Of a stretch of DNA of 64,000 bases, positions 49,504 through 59,997 are shown piece after piece (the first letter of the stretch is position 1; every line of letters begins with the position of its first letter). The DNA is from Drechmeria coniospora. Taxonomy: Eukaryota > Ascomycota > Sordariomycetes > Hypocreales > Ophiocordycipitaceae. Under the pieces are notes generated by a model. It searched no databases. It had not been told where the DNA came from and saw nothing but the letters and a program-made list of their open reading frames with translations. The position numbers were made by a program, and so were the translations under genes. The stretch spans positions 11,094,520 to 11,158,519 of the forward strand of contig NC_054389.1 of NCBI RefSeq assembly GCF_001625195.1, written 5' to 3'.

Positions 49504-52308
49504 TGGAGGCGGGTGTCGGCTCGCCTAATGTGCGAGCGATTTTCGAGAATGGCAGGCGCGAGCGTGCGTGAGGAGTGAGTGTGGGAAGGTGCGAACGGAC
49601 CGGCTCGAGTCTCGTGGCGGACGCGAACAGAGTGGCCGACTCGCCAATACCATCCCCTCAAGGACCCGACCGGCTGTCCTCGGACTCGACGATGAATTCC
49701 CCGGCTGTGAATGTCGAGCCCGCCGCGGGGCCGTGGTGCCGTCGTCGGTGCTGCACCGTCCCCGTCGTTGGCGGAGGCTGCGTGTGAGTGGACGACGGCG
49801 GCAGGCCTCGACAGGGTACGTGGAATTCACTGGCCGATGACAATCTCTTCTGGCAGCGAGATCACGAACGAGTGAGTGAAAGGGAGCTAAAGAAGGACAG
49901 TGACGGAAAAAAATGGAGAGGGGAATAGACGAGTGACCAGCACGACAAGGAGGCACGGGAGGGCGGCGTGCCATGTCCTGGTAGTCATACGAAGACCATG
50001 GACGGGCAGGGAGGGGGAAGGCGAGGTTTAAGCGCCCTCCGTTGTCGTTCCCTGGTCCGCCGCATGCGCGACGTCCAATCTGCCCGGCCAAGGTTGCACC
50101 CTCCCACCTGCTGACGGGGCCGCGCACCCACCTGTCGTACGGTTCGACGCATCGACGGGGTGGACAACGGTCGGCGGTTCGTCGGCATCGTTTGCTGATT
50201 GGGGGACCGTGTGTTGATGGTGTGGTTGCCGCTCCTCGCCACCGCCGGTGAGATTTCCCCACCCCCCTCTCAGCGTCGCCCACCCGAACGGTCGACGACT
50301 TGGCGACGGCGACGGGTTACAGTCGTCGTGCCAGATGTCGTCGCAAGCGTGCATCGAGCCGGGTCCAGGCACGGCTGCTACGGAATGCGCTTCAACACCA
50401 GCAACTTGCCGCGACGGTGACTTTTCCCGACGTTTTGGGCGGCGTCGTGAGACAGGGGCCCTGTCGATCAGATGGGGGTGGCCTCGCGGCGCGCTGCACA
50501 GATGCGCATGCAACGGTACGCCTGCTGGGTATGAAGACGCTCGCATGTACGGAGCGCAGAGCATGAGAATTTAAAATTGCCCAGCAACGGGAAGACTGGG
50601 CACGAACGAGCAGGTGCGCAGCGACGGGGGCTTCGTCGTCGTCATGTGTGCCGGGGGCATCCATCTACACTCCTGGTGCCGAGCAGGGACTGGCTGTGCG
50701 GCGGCTCCGTCGTCGACTTGTCAACGATTTTCTTCCGAGCGCCTGTCCTGATGCTGCCGATGGCACCGAGTCCTCGAGTCCTGATCCTCCAGTCTTGGGA
50801 CCACAGCCGACCGTTCACGCAAGGGAGGGCCTGCTAGGCGGAAAGCAGCGGTCCGTCGTCGGGAGTAGGTCACGACGAAGCAAAGAGGCGCGCATGGTAC
50901 CATCTCTGCCCTCCCGGGCGCTGCACTGGACTCGATGACACTCTTGCACGTGCTCTCAGCACTCGTACGGTAGGCTTACACTTATCCTGTGCACTTATCC
51001 TGTGCACCTCGCAGCCTTTATCGGTGCATGTACGGAGACGGTGTTTGCACTCGACAGGTTCTGGCGGCCGCCGCGCCTGTCCATGTCGGCCTTGGAGCCA
51101 ATCACCGCCGGCCTGGTTGAACTCGGAACTCTACAGGTCGGTCAACTGCCGAAGCGCCGCCTGCAGCGCGGTGGGTTCCACGTCCGTCTCACGCCGGCGT
51201 TGAAACATCGGCGGCCAATGGCAACACCGCAAGCCTGGCCGGACGGACCGTGCCAGGGGCCCAGGTCCCGGTCAGCACACGTGCGGATTTGGCGTTTCAG
51301 GCCGTGTGATTGACTTTCGATGGTCGCAGGCCTGCCTTGAAGCGTCGGCCGATGGATGGAGCATGATTCCAGCACGCCGTGCTCCGTGCTGCACCGACCT
51401 GGTTGTAGGTTCCTACTCTCGCTCCCTGTCGCAAGTGTTTGGTGGCCATGCACAACTGAGGCAGGACCAGCGGCCATTTATTTCATCTTCATCTCCTCAA
51501 TCCTGGGCCCGTGGGCCGGCCTGCCAAGGTGACGCTCATGTGCCGCAGGTGTGCGTGTGCGTACCCAACTCGGCGCTTCCTCGTCAGGTCGGTCAGTTCC
51601 GTGCTATTCCTCCTCGTGCTGCGGCATCGGAACCCAGCCGGGAAGGACAGGACACGGTAGATGGCCGATTCGAGTAGAAAGTACGGAGTACAGCTACCCT
51701 GAAAAGGAAATACATGCGCAGGTGCCCGGTGCGAGGGTATTGCTTACAGGTACTCGGTTCCACCGCATAACGGGCAAACGGCTCATGGTCCCATCCCGCC
51801 GGCGCCCCGACGACTCCCCGACTTTCTTTTTTCTTTCGAGACCATTCCGGAGCGCTCTTTGCATCGTTTGCGTGCGTGGCGCGTCATGAAATGGGACTCT
51901 CTCGTGTGTCGGTTGGCAATGCGACGATGGCGAAACCGGCCAGTGGCTTGTGGATGGCATGGCACGCACATCTGCTGCTCGGCGAGACCAAGGGCGGCGC
52001 CAGACGGTGCTGGGGGAGGCAAGGGAGCCTTTCGCCTTGCGCTTGGCATTGTGGACGAGGGACGCCCTTGAGCGCCGACATCTTGCGCCAGCGAGCGGGA
52101 GGGAGAAGAAAGAAATCAAATACTCTGTGCTCGGTAAGGAGATTGGAGAAGGCGATGGCCAGCGGAACGCATCCAAGCACAGAGTACCAAGTACGGAGGA
52201 ATAATAGATGATTGTGTTTACAGCAGTCCCAAGTCTTGACCCTGTCATGCATGAACTTGCACCTACAGTAGACGTACCGTACGCCGAAAAAAATGCACTG
52301 TAATACTG

Positions 52309-52791
52309 TGCACCTACGGAGTACGGAGTACAGTGCATCTACAGGTACGGAGCACAGTGCATCTACTGGTACGGAGTACAGTGCATCTACAGGTACGGAG
52401 TACAGTGCATCTACAGGTACAGAGTACAGTGCATCTACAGGTACAGAGTACAGTGCATCTACAGGTACGGAGTACAGTGCATCTACAGGTACAGAGTACA
52501 GTGCATCTACAGGTACGGAGTACAGTGCATCTACAGGTACAGAGTACAGTGCATCTACAGGTACGGAGTACAGTGCATCTACAGGTACGGAGTACAGTGC
52601 ATCTACAGGTACAGAGTACAGTGCATCTACAGGTACGGAGTACAGTGCATCTACAGGTACAGAGTACAGTGCATCTACAGGTACAGAGTACAGTGCATCT
52701 ACAGGTACAGAGTACAGTGCATCTACAGGTACAGAGTACAGTGCATCTACAGGTACGGAGTACCGTGCATCTACATGTACGGAGTACCGTC
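52309..52791. repeat. 24-base minisatellite, 19 copies
   Basis: Tandem units each containing GTGCATCTAC then AGGTACGGAGTACA; GTGCATCTAC recurs exactly every 24 bases from 52333 to 52765. Units differ mainly by GGTACGG versus GGTACAG, mixed along the array. The unit contains the dispersed GTACGGAGTAC word, so the array looks like a local amplification of the spacer vocabulary. Because 24 is divisible by three and the unit lacks stops in several frames, long false frames arise on both strands. Confidence 0.95.
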
Positions 52792-54708
52792 TACACTTAC
52801 ATGTACTGCACACTTACACCTATTGTGTGCTGTACACCTACACCTACAAGTACAAGTACACCTACGCCTACATGTACCGTACACCTACCTGTACATGTAC
52901 TGTACATACACACCAACCTACAGTACTATACAGGTGCTGTTCACCTACACCACCAACACCTTGCTTGTACACACTTAGTGCTCCGGAAGCGGTCCCTGCC
53001 ATTGTATATAGGTGCACATGTAGTGCCTCGGAAGCGGTACCTGACGGCACAACGGAAATGCGCTGCACCATGATACACGGTAGATGGCTGGTACTTGTCG
53101 TCGTGCTTGACTGACCCAGTCGGCGACGATTCAAATGGTAATGCACCTACCTACCTTGGGGCTCCTTGCCACCAAACGTCCGCCCATTTCGATGGGTCAT
53201 ATTCATCGTCGTATTCATCGTCGCCGCCGCGAAACTCCATGTGCCTGCCCGCTCGGGTTGCCGGTGGACATCTGGGCAAGAACTGAACGCAGCGTGTCCT
53301 GAGCGTCGGACAGGAGCACGAAAAGTACCACTCCGAGCACACCATAGGAGGCAATGCGGCACCAACGGCCGTTGCGGCACTTGCCACCATGGCACTTGGC
53401 AGCTCGTGCCCGTTCTCGCACCATCGACGGCGCGGTTCGGCCGTGTGGTGTGCACGCCCGGCCCAAGTACGTCATCTATATCGCTCATCGTCTCGGCGAG
53501 GTCGGCGAGTGCGCTGGGGAGGCCCCGTGGCGTGGGGGATAGGGCGTGGCCGAGCAGAGGGAGGAGTCGATGGGGAAAGCCGCTTCGTTCACTGGACGAC
53601 GTCGGCATGGCGTGTTGCGCAGAGAGCCGCCTGCCGGCCGCAACCAAGGGCACGGCGCTCGCCGCTCGGTCTCGGTGACTTGAAAACAGCAGAGCGGGAC
53701 ACCGTGGTGGCCGATGGGGTGAATGACGGAGGCGGCATGGAGCGAATGTGTCGATGCGGGATGGTCGTTGACAGGTCCAAAGCCTCCCGAGCCGAACCTG
53801 CGGCGGAGGCTCCAGCATGATGACAGCAGGACGAGTGCCTGATGCCTTTGTGCTGCACTCTGCAGAACCCGTGACAGCACATGACCCAGATGACAGAGTA
53901 CTGTACCGAGTACTTGTGCTTGCTTACAATGCGTGCGCAATTACAAGTACAAGTACGTACAAGACAGGTACGATCAAGACAAGCACCGCTAGCATGTGCG
54001 TGCCGCTGCCAAACGGAGCACTGGCCCTCTGCCAGGCACCGCATTTTCAGGTACCGCAGGCACCAGCAGCACGAACCCACCCGCTGAGATCCGCCGAAAT
54101 GGCTCGCTGGAACAGGACGTCAGGCGAACCCGAGCCCGCTGGCGCGCCTCGTAGCCCGGCCCTGCCGCTGTCCCGCGAGCCAATGGGCGGCATCCGTTTC
54201 GCCTCGCCCGTCACCAAATTCCCGATGGCGCCATACCCCTGCGCCGCCTCGCCTTGCCTTGCCTCGTCGTCCAGCTCTTCCGACTCCCTCCTCTCCGCTT
54301 CCACCTCCACAACCGTGAGCTTCGTTGGCTCTCCTTGGCCGCACGACGTGGTACCGTGCATCCGGCCATCCTCATGCTACTGCTCGTCCGCACCTACGGA
54401 GCGGTGCACGCATCAAGGCGGAGCACCGGCAAGCGTGCATGTGCAACCCGTCCATTAGGGCTCGGTATATTTGCCTGCATGCACATGGTGGCAAGCTCGT
54501 GCATGCACCTACTTGCAGTACATATACGATGCAACCCCATCGCAGCACCACGTCGCGTGCGTCCCGTGGCCGCCGTCCCATGCCATCGTCCTTTGCCGTA
54601 CCGAGTACCTTTGCCGTTTGACTTTGCCTTTGGCCGGCTTTGCCTTCGACTCCGCCTTTGACTTTGCTCTCGCCCGTCTCCTCCGCTCCGCGCCTTGCCC
54701 CTCGAGAA

Positions 54709-54719
54709 CCCCCCCCCCC
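54709..54719 (+). repeat. 11-base C-tract in the MFS gene leader
   Basis: C11 followed after one T by C6, about 50 bases upstream of the ATG at 54766, on the sense strand. Confidence 0.85.
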
Positions 54720-54765
54720 TCCCCCCACCCGCCTCACCGCCGTCCGAGGGCAGACGCGCGTCATC

Positions 54766-56535
54766 ATGGGCATCGACGACGACCGCGAAGTGGACGAGGC
54801 CGCCCTGCCGGCCTACGTCGAGCAGGCCTACGGCGGCTACAGCAGCGGCGGCGAGGCGAGCGGCGAGGAGTCCATCCTCCCCAAGGGCGCCCTCGACCCC
54901 GTCTACGAGGCCAAGGCTCGGGTCCTGAACCGCGCGGTACGTCCTCGGCCGGCCACGGTCGGTCGGAGCAGGCAGCGGCGAGGCAAGGCGAGGCAAGGCT
55001 AACGACCGAACGGCTCGGCAGGTCGGCGACATCGGCATGGGATGGTACCAGTGGCAGCTCTTCGTCGTCGTCGGCTTCGGCTGGGCCAGCGACAACCTGT
55101 GGCCCATCGTCACCTCGCTCATCTTCACGCCCATCGCCAACGAGTTCGACCCCGCGCGGCCGCCGCTCTTCACCCTCGCCCAGAACATCGGCCTCCTCGC
55201 CGGCGCCGTCTTCTGGGGCTTCGGCTGCGACCTCTTCGGCCGCCGGTGGGCCTTCAACCTCACCCTCGGCCTCACCGCCCTCTGGGGTCTCGTCGCCGCG
55301 AGCGCGCCCACCTTTGCCGCCGCCGGCGTCTTCGCCGCCCTCTGGTCCTTTGGCGTCGGCGGCAACCTGCCCGTCGACTCGGCCATCTTCCTCGAGTTCC
55401 TGCCGCGCTCGCACCAGTACCTGCTGACGGTCCTGTCCATCGACTGGGCCCTCGCCCAGGTCGTCGCCAACCTCGTCGCCTGGCCGCTGCTCGGCAACCT
55501 CAGCTGCTCGCAGGCCGAGAAGCCGTGCGCGCGCGCCGACAACATGGGCTGGCGCTACTTCGTCCTCGCCATGGGCGGCCTGACCCTCGTCATGTTCCTC
55601 GCCCGCCTCGCCCTCTTCCGCATCTACGAGTCGCCCAAGTACCTCATGGGCAAGGGCCGCGACGACGAGGCCGTCGCCATCGTCCACGAGGTCGCCAGGC
55701 GCAACGGCAAGACCGTCGGCCTCTCCGTCGGCCATCTCCGCGCCTGCGAGCCCGACGGCTACGTCGCCCGCACCGACGCCGCCGCCGCCGCCAAGCGCCA
55801 TCTCTCCAAGCTCGACGGCCACCAGGTCCGCGTCCTCTTCTCGACGCCGCGCCTCGCGCTGAGCACGAGCCTCGTCATGGCCATCTGGGCCTTCATCGGC
55901 CTCGGCTACCCGCTCTACAACGCCTTCCTGCCCTACATACAGGCGACGCGCGGCGCGAGGTTCGACGACGGCGGCACCTACGTCACCTACCGCAACAGCC
56001 TCATCATCTCCGTCCTCGGCATCCCCGGCGCCCTGCTCGGCGGCTTCCTCGTCGAGCTGCCTCGCCTCGGCCGCAAGGGCACCCTCTCCACCTTTACCCT
56101 CCTCACCGGCGTCTTCCTCTACTGCTCGACGACGGCCCTCGACAGCACGGCCCTGCTGGGCTGGAACTGCGCCTTCAACTTCTGCAGCAACGTCATGTAC
56201 GCCGTCCTCTACGGCTACACCCCCGAGGTCTTTCCCACGCCCCAGCGCGGCACCGGCAACGCGCTGGCGGCGACGTGCAACCGCGTGTTTGGAATCATGG
56301 CTGTACGTACCCAAACCCGCCACGGCCTTGCCCGCCGGCGTCCCCCGGGGCGACGGCCTGTCGACCGGGCCGAGTACGCTTGACTGACTAATTTCGTTGC
56401 CGGCAGCCCATCGTCGCCATGTTTGCGAACCTCGAAACGTCGGCCCCCGTCTACACGAGCGGTGCCCTCTTCATCGTTGCCGGCCTTCTCGTTCTCATCC
56501 TGCCCTTTGAGTCGAGAGGAAAAGAGGCCCTGTGA
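54766..56535 (+). CDS. MFS transporter, SV2/SVOP-like sugar-porter type
   Basis: Three exons (54766..54936, 55022..56302, 56407..56535), 526 residues; introns of 85 and 104 bases have GT-AG ends and intact phases, the first with a GCTAAC branch site. An N-terminal cytosolic tail (about 60 residues) precedes a 12-helix major-facilitator fold. The loop 2-3 signature GFGCDLFGRR is at about 123-132. The sugar-porter-like motif YGYTPEVFPTPQRGTGNA lies near the end, where SVOP-type proteins have PE-x-YPT...RG. The last exon encodes the final helix and ends FESRGKEAL. A plasma-membrane or organellar proton-coupled transporter is likely; the substrate (organic anion, sugar or other) cannot be read. 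Not linked to any cluster here. Confidence 0.9.
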
Positions 56536-57369
56536 ATAAGTACATAGATGGGTCCGGGCGAAAGGCGTAACCGTCAAGGAACCGCTGGGGTGAAGAGAAA
56601 GAGAGAGAGAGAGCAGCAAGTTATGCCTGCATTTGCTGGACGCCCGTCGTGTCGCTGTACGCCGCGCACAGCTGCCTTTCGATACGCCGGAGCCTCTCCG
56701 TTCGTCGTCCCTTTGCCACCGAGACGTGCAAGTAGGTCGGATGCGTGAAATGGCCCCACGGTTGCCTCGATTCGCGACGTCTTGGAGAGTAAACTTGTCG
56801 TGACGTGCGGTGTGCGGCTGGCTGGAGACGGTATTGTCCGCCATCACGTGCTATCGCCGGGCACACTGATCGAGGCACCTTGGCCACAGCGGACAGGGGC
56901 CTACTAAAGCTCCCCCGACGGCCATCCCCACCCACTGTTCGTCGCTCCCCCTCCCTCTCTGGCCCCCCTGTGACCCCGCCCTAGCTTGGACGGACCCCCG
57001 CCAAGGTCAGCACCTGTGATGATTCGTTACAGCGCCATCTTGGTCTCGGTACAGGGGCGGCCCGGATTATCCCGCCCGGCCCACCAATCCGAGCCACGCC
57101 GATGGCAGCTTGGGTCAGCAGCTATCAACGGTACGACCAGCTTCGTACCACCTACGAGCTTCATACCACCTACGACAAACTTCGTACCGCCTAAACTTCG
57201 CACCACCTACGACAAAGTTCGCACCACCTACGACAAAACTTCCTACTACCACCCACGACGCTCAACGCTCCGTCCCATCCATGTCTACGTAATAGTAGCT
57301 TGCGAGCATCTTGCATCCTGCACCTCAACTAGACCGCCTGGCAACGTCGGAGCGAGACATCCATCGACC
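56536..57369. other. Spacer between MFS and nucleotidase genes, with short repeat
   Basis: 3' flank of the MFS gene, then the nucleotidase promoter. A direct repeat at about 57133-57245 has 4-6 imperfect copies of a roughly 20-base unit based on TTCGTACCACCTACGACAAA, some shortened. No gene. Confidence 0.6.
57133..57245. repeat. About 20-base direct repeats upstream of nucleotidase
   Basis: Units share CCACCTACGA followed by CAAA(C/G)TTCG; spacing is irregular (about 18-22 bases). Located 125-240 bases upstream of the ATG at 57370, so in the likely core promoter or leader. Confidence 0.75.
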
Positions 57370-59288
57370 ATGGGCCGTGACAAGGAAAAGCCCACGTCGA
57401 CGCCCCAGCTCGTCTACTCCTCCTCGCCGGCCGCACAAGCAGCCGCTCCCGACGTGCGGATCCTTCACTACAACGACGTCTATCATGTCGACCACGCCAG
57501 CGCCGAGCCCGTCGGCGGCATCGCCCGCTTCATGACCGTCGTCAAGGAGTACCAGGAAGGCGGTCGCTTTGCCGGCCAGCCAAAGGCCTTGACCCTCTTC
57601 TCCGGCGACGCCTTCAACCCGAGCCTCGAGAGCAGCGTCACCAAGGGTCAGTTGCCACCGTCGGAGCGTCGATGAGCGAGACGAGGCCGATGCTGACGGG
57701 ACAAGGCCGCCACATGGTCCCCGTTCTCAACGCCATCGGCACCGACTGCGCCTGCGTCGGGGTGAGCCGATCGTGCCGTCTCCGCGCTCCGCCGAGCTCC
57801 CGCTGACGGGCAGACCAGAACCATGATCTCGACTTTGGCGTCAAGCAGTTCGGCCATCTCGCCCAGCAGTGCTCCTTCCCCTGGCTCCTCGCCAACGTCC
57901 TCGATCCCGCCCTCGGCGAGGACGTGCCCCTCGGCAACGCCAAGCGGACGCACATGCTGACCACGTCCAACGGCGTCCGCGTCGGCCTCATCGGGCTCGG
58001 CGAACGCGAGTGGCTCGAAACCATCAACAGCCTGCCGCCGAACCTCATCTACAAGTCGGCCACCGCCACCGCCGCCGAGCTCGTTCCCAAGTTGCGCGAG
58101 CAGGGTGCCGAGATTGTCATCTGCCTCAGCCACATGCGCGAGCCCAACGACGACAAGCTCGCGCGGCAGACGAACGGCATCATGGACGTCATCCTCGGCG
58201 GCCACGACCACTACTACAGCCACAGCTTCATCAACGGCACCCACGTCCTCCGCTCCGGCTCCGACTTCAAGCAGCTGAGCTACCTCGAGGCCCGTCGCCG
58301 GCCCGAGGACCCGACGCGCTGGCATTTCGACATCTGGCGCCGCGACGTCACCTCGGACGTGCCGGAGCACGCGCCGGCCCTGCGCCTCGTCGACGAGCTC
58401 ACGTCGAAGCTGCAAAAGTCGCTGTCGCGCCCCATCGGTTGGACGGCCACGCCCCTCGATGCCCGCTTCAGCACCGTCCGCATCCAGGAATCCAACGTCG
58501 GCAACTTTGTCTGCGACGTGATGCGCCAGTACCACAAGGCCGACTGCACCATCATGGCCGCCGGCACCATCCGCGGCGACCAGATCTACCCTCCGGGCGC
58601 CGTTCGCGTCAAGGACATCACCAGCTGCTTCCCCTTCGAGGACCCCGTCGTGCTGCTGAGGGCCACGGGGCAGGCCATCCGGGATGCCATCGAGAACGGC
58701 GTGTCGCTGTACCCGGCCCTCGAAGGCAGGTTTCCTCAGGTGTCCAACATTCGCTTCGAGTTCGATCCGAGGAGGCCGAGCGGGAAGCGGGTCTTGTCCT
58801 TGTCCATCGGCGGCAAGCCGTACGAGGCCGAGAGAAAGTATCTCCTGGCGACGAGGGGGTACATGGGCCGCGGAAAGGGTACCGTCCCCCCCCCCCCCCG
58901 GGCAGCATCCGGTCGTGACGGTGTGAGCTGACAAAGCGTAGACGGCTTCACGAGTTTGCTGGTGAAATCCGCCGGCGGCGAAGTGGAGGAGCTCGTCGAC
59001 GAGGAGAACGGAATCCTCATCTCGGCCATGCTGCGGCAGTACTTCATGGCCCTGCGGACGCTCGGCCAGTGGAAGAAAATTTCGGCCCACTGGGTCGGCG
59101 TCGCCGAGGAAGCCGACGTTCCCCTGTCCCCGACGGCGGGACGCGACGGCGACGAGGCTGGCGACGAGAAAAGCCGCACGCTCGGCCTGCATAAGCCCCC
59201 GCGAAGCCCGCACGAAGCCAGCGGGGCCACATGGCGCGGCTTCCTGCGACAGCGGTTGGGCTTTGGCAAGAAGCCGCTGAACGAGAAC

Positions 59289-59321
<33 letters not shown>

Positions 59322-59534
59322 CGCCTTGACCCGCAAAAGGACGCCGGCGCCGTCAGCGAGGACCGAATGGACGTCGAGGTGCTGCTGATGAGGAAGTTTT
59401 GGTCGCGCTGGGCGCGCAAGGCGGGCGTCAAGTCGTGCGTCTGTGATCCGCTCAAGGAGGGCGAGTGCACGGTCGACTGGACGAGGGTCATTGCGCCTTG
59501 CCTGGAGGGGAGAATCAAAATGGTGGCATCATAG
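57370..59534 (+). CDS. 5'-nucleotidase-like metallophosphoesterase
   Basis: Four exons (57370..57646, 57706..57761, 57819..58878, 58942..59534), 661 residues, phases checked. The metallophosphoesterase motifs are present in order: HYNDVYHVD at about 33-41, SGD at 78-80, GNHDLDFG at 111-118, CLSHMR near 214-219 and GGHDHYY at 238-244, which together bind the two metal ions. The C-terminal nucleotidase domain follows (ESNVGNFVCDVMR; AAGTIRGD), about 340-500. No signal peptide is seen, suggesting a cytosolic enzyme that removes phosphate from a nucleotide or related ester. The tail has an 11-residue Asp run and ends in a GVKSCVCDP...CLEGR segment that is duplicated downstream. Exon 2 is only 56 bases. 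Intron 3 has a 14-base C-tract at 58886-58899. Substrate is not determinable. Confidence 0.9.
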
Positions 59535-59757
59535 AGGCGTCAAGTCGTGCGTGTTTGATCCGCTCGGGGAGTGCGAGTGTACGGTGGACTGGACGAGGGT
59601 CATTGCGCCTTGCCTGGAGGGGAGACCCAAAATAGTGGCATCATAGAGGCATCATGGACGTCGTGGCAATGCGCTGGGGGAGGGTGAGTGTACGGTGAAC
59701 TGGACAAGGGTCATGGCGCCTTGCCTCGAGGGGAGCATCAACATGGCGGCATCATCG
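59424..59757 (+). repeat. 112-base tandem triplication of the nucleotidase 3' end
   Basis: Unit starts at 59424, 59536 and 59648, an exact 112-base period. Unit 1 is the last 36 codons plus stop of the nucleotidase gene. Unit 2 keeps an open frame with its own stop (59536-59646) encoding a closely similar peptide, but in the +1 frame relative to unit 1. Unit 3 has diverged in its first half. Part of a fourth copy (GGCCGTCAAGTG) may lie near 59777. Confidence 0.9.
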
Positions 59758-59997
59758 ACGCCGTGGTGGGCCACGAGGCCGTCAAGTGACCGCCACGGCC
59801 AGAACGGTCGCCTGCACGATGGAAGCGCAAATTGCGGCGCGCGTCAAGTCGACGGTAGTTTCGCTGGGCACATGCACAGACAAGGCTTCCCCACGATGCG
59901 TTCTCTTGCTCCCCTTTTCGCCTCCTCAGCTCAGTAGACCGGTGCGGAGCACTTGCCCGTCTCGCATATGAGATCATCGGAACAGTCGTGTTCCGAA
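59758..59997. other. Convergent 3' spacer
   Basis: 240 bases between the repeat and the chitosanase stop codon; nothing recognised. Confidence 0.5.

Larger units (their letters stand above)
49504..54765. other. Long spacer with 24-base minisatellite
   Basis: 49504-51650 is GC-rich, probably including the promoter of the membrane-protein gene, with no recognisable gene. 52130-53000 is repeat-dominated (24-base array and flanking GTAC words). 53100-53900 has a weakly gene-like minus-strand hydrophobic frame that I could not resolve. 54000-54765 is the promoter and CT-rich leader of the MFS gene, ending with C11 and C6 runs just before the ATG. Confidence 0.5.

Noticed and set aside
52309..52791. 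CRISPR-like array
   Set aside because: Contiguous repeats with no unique spacers, in a eukaryotic sequence.
51884..53114. Long repetitive open frames on both strands through the 24-base array
   Set aside because: They exist because the repeat unit is 24 bases and lacks stops; no start context, domain or flanking gene structure supports translation.
54764..56323. 519-residue frame antisense to the MFS gene
   Set aside because: Charged low-complexity mirror of a membrane-protein exon.
57648..59336. 562-residue frame antisense to the nucleotidase
   Set aside because: Same mirror effect; no motif, and the sense strand has complete catalytic motifs.
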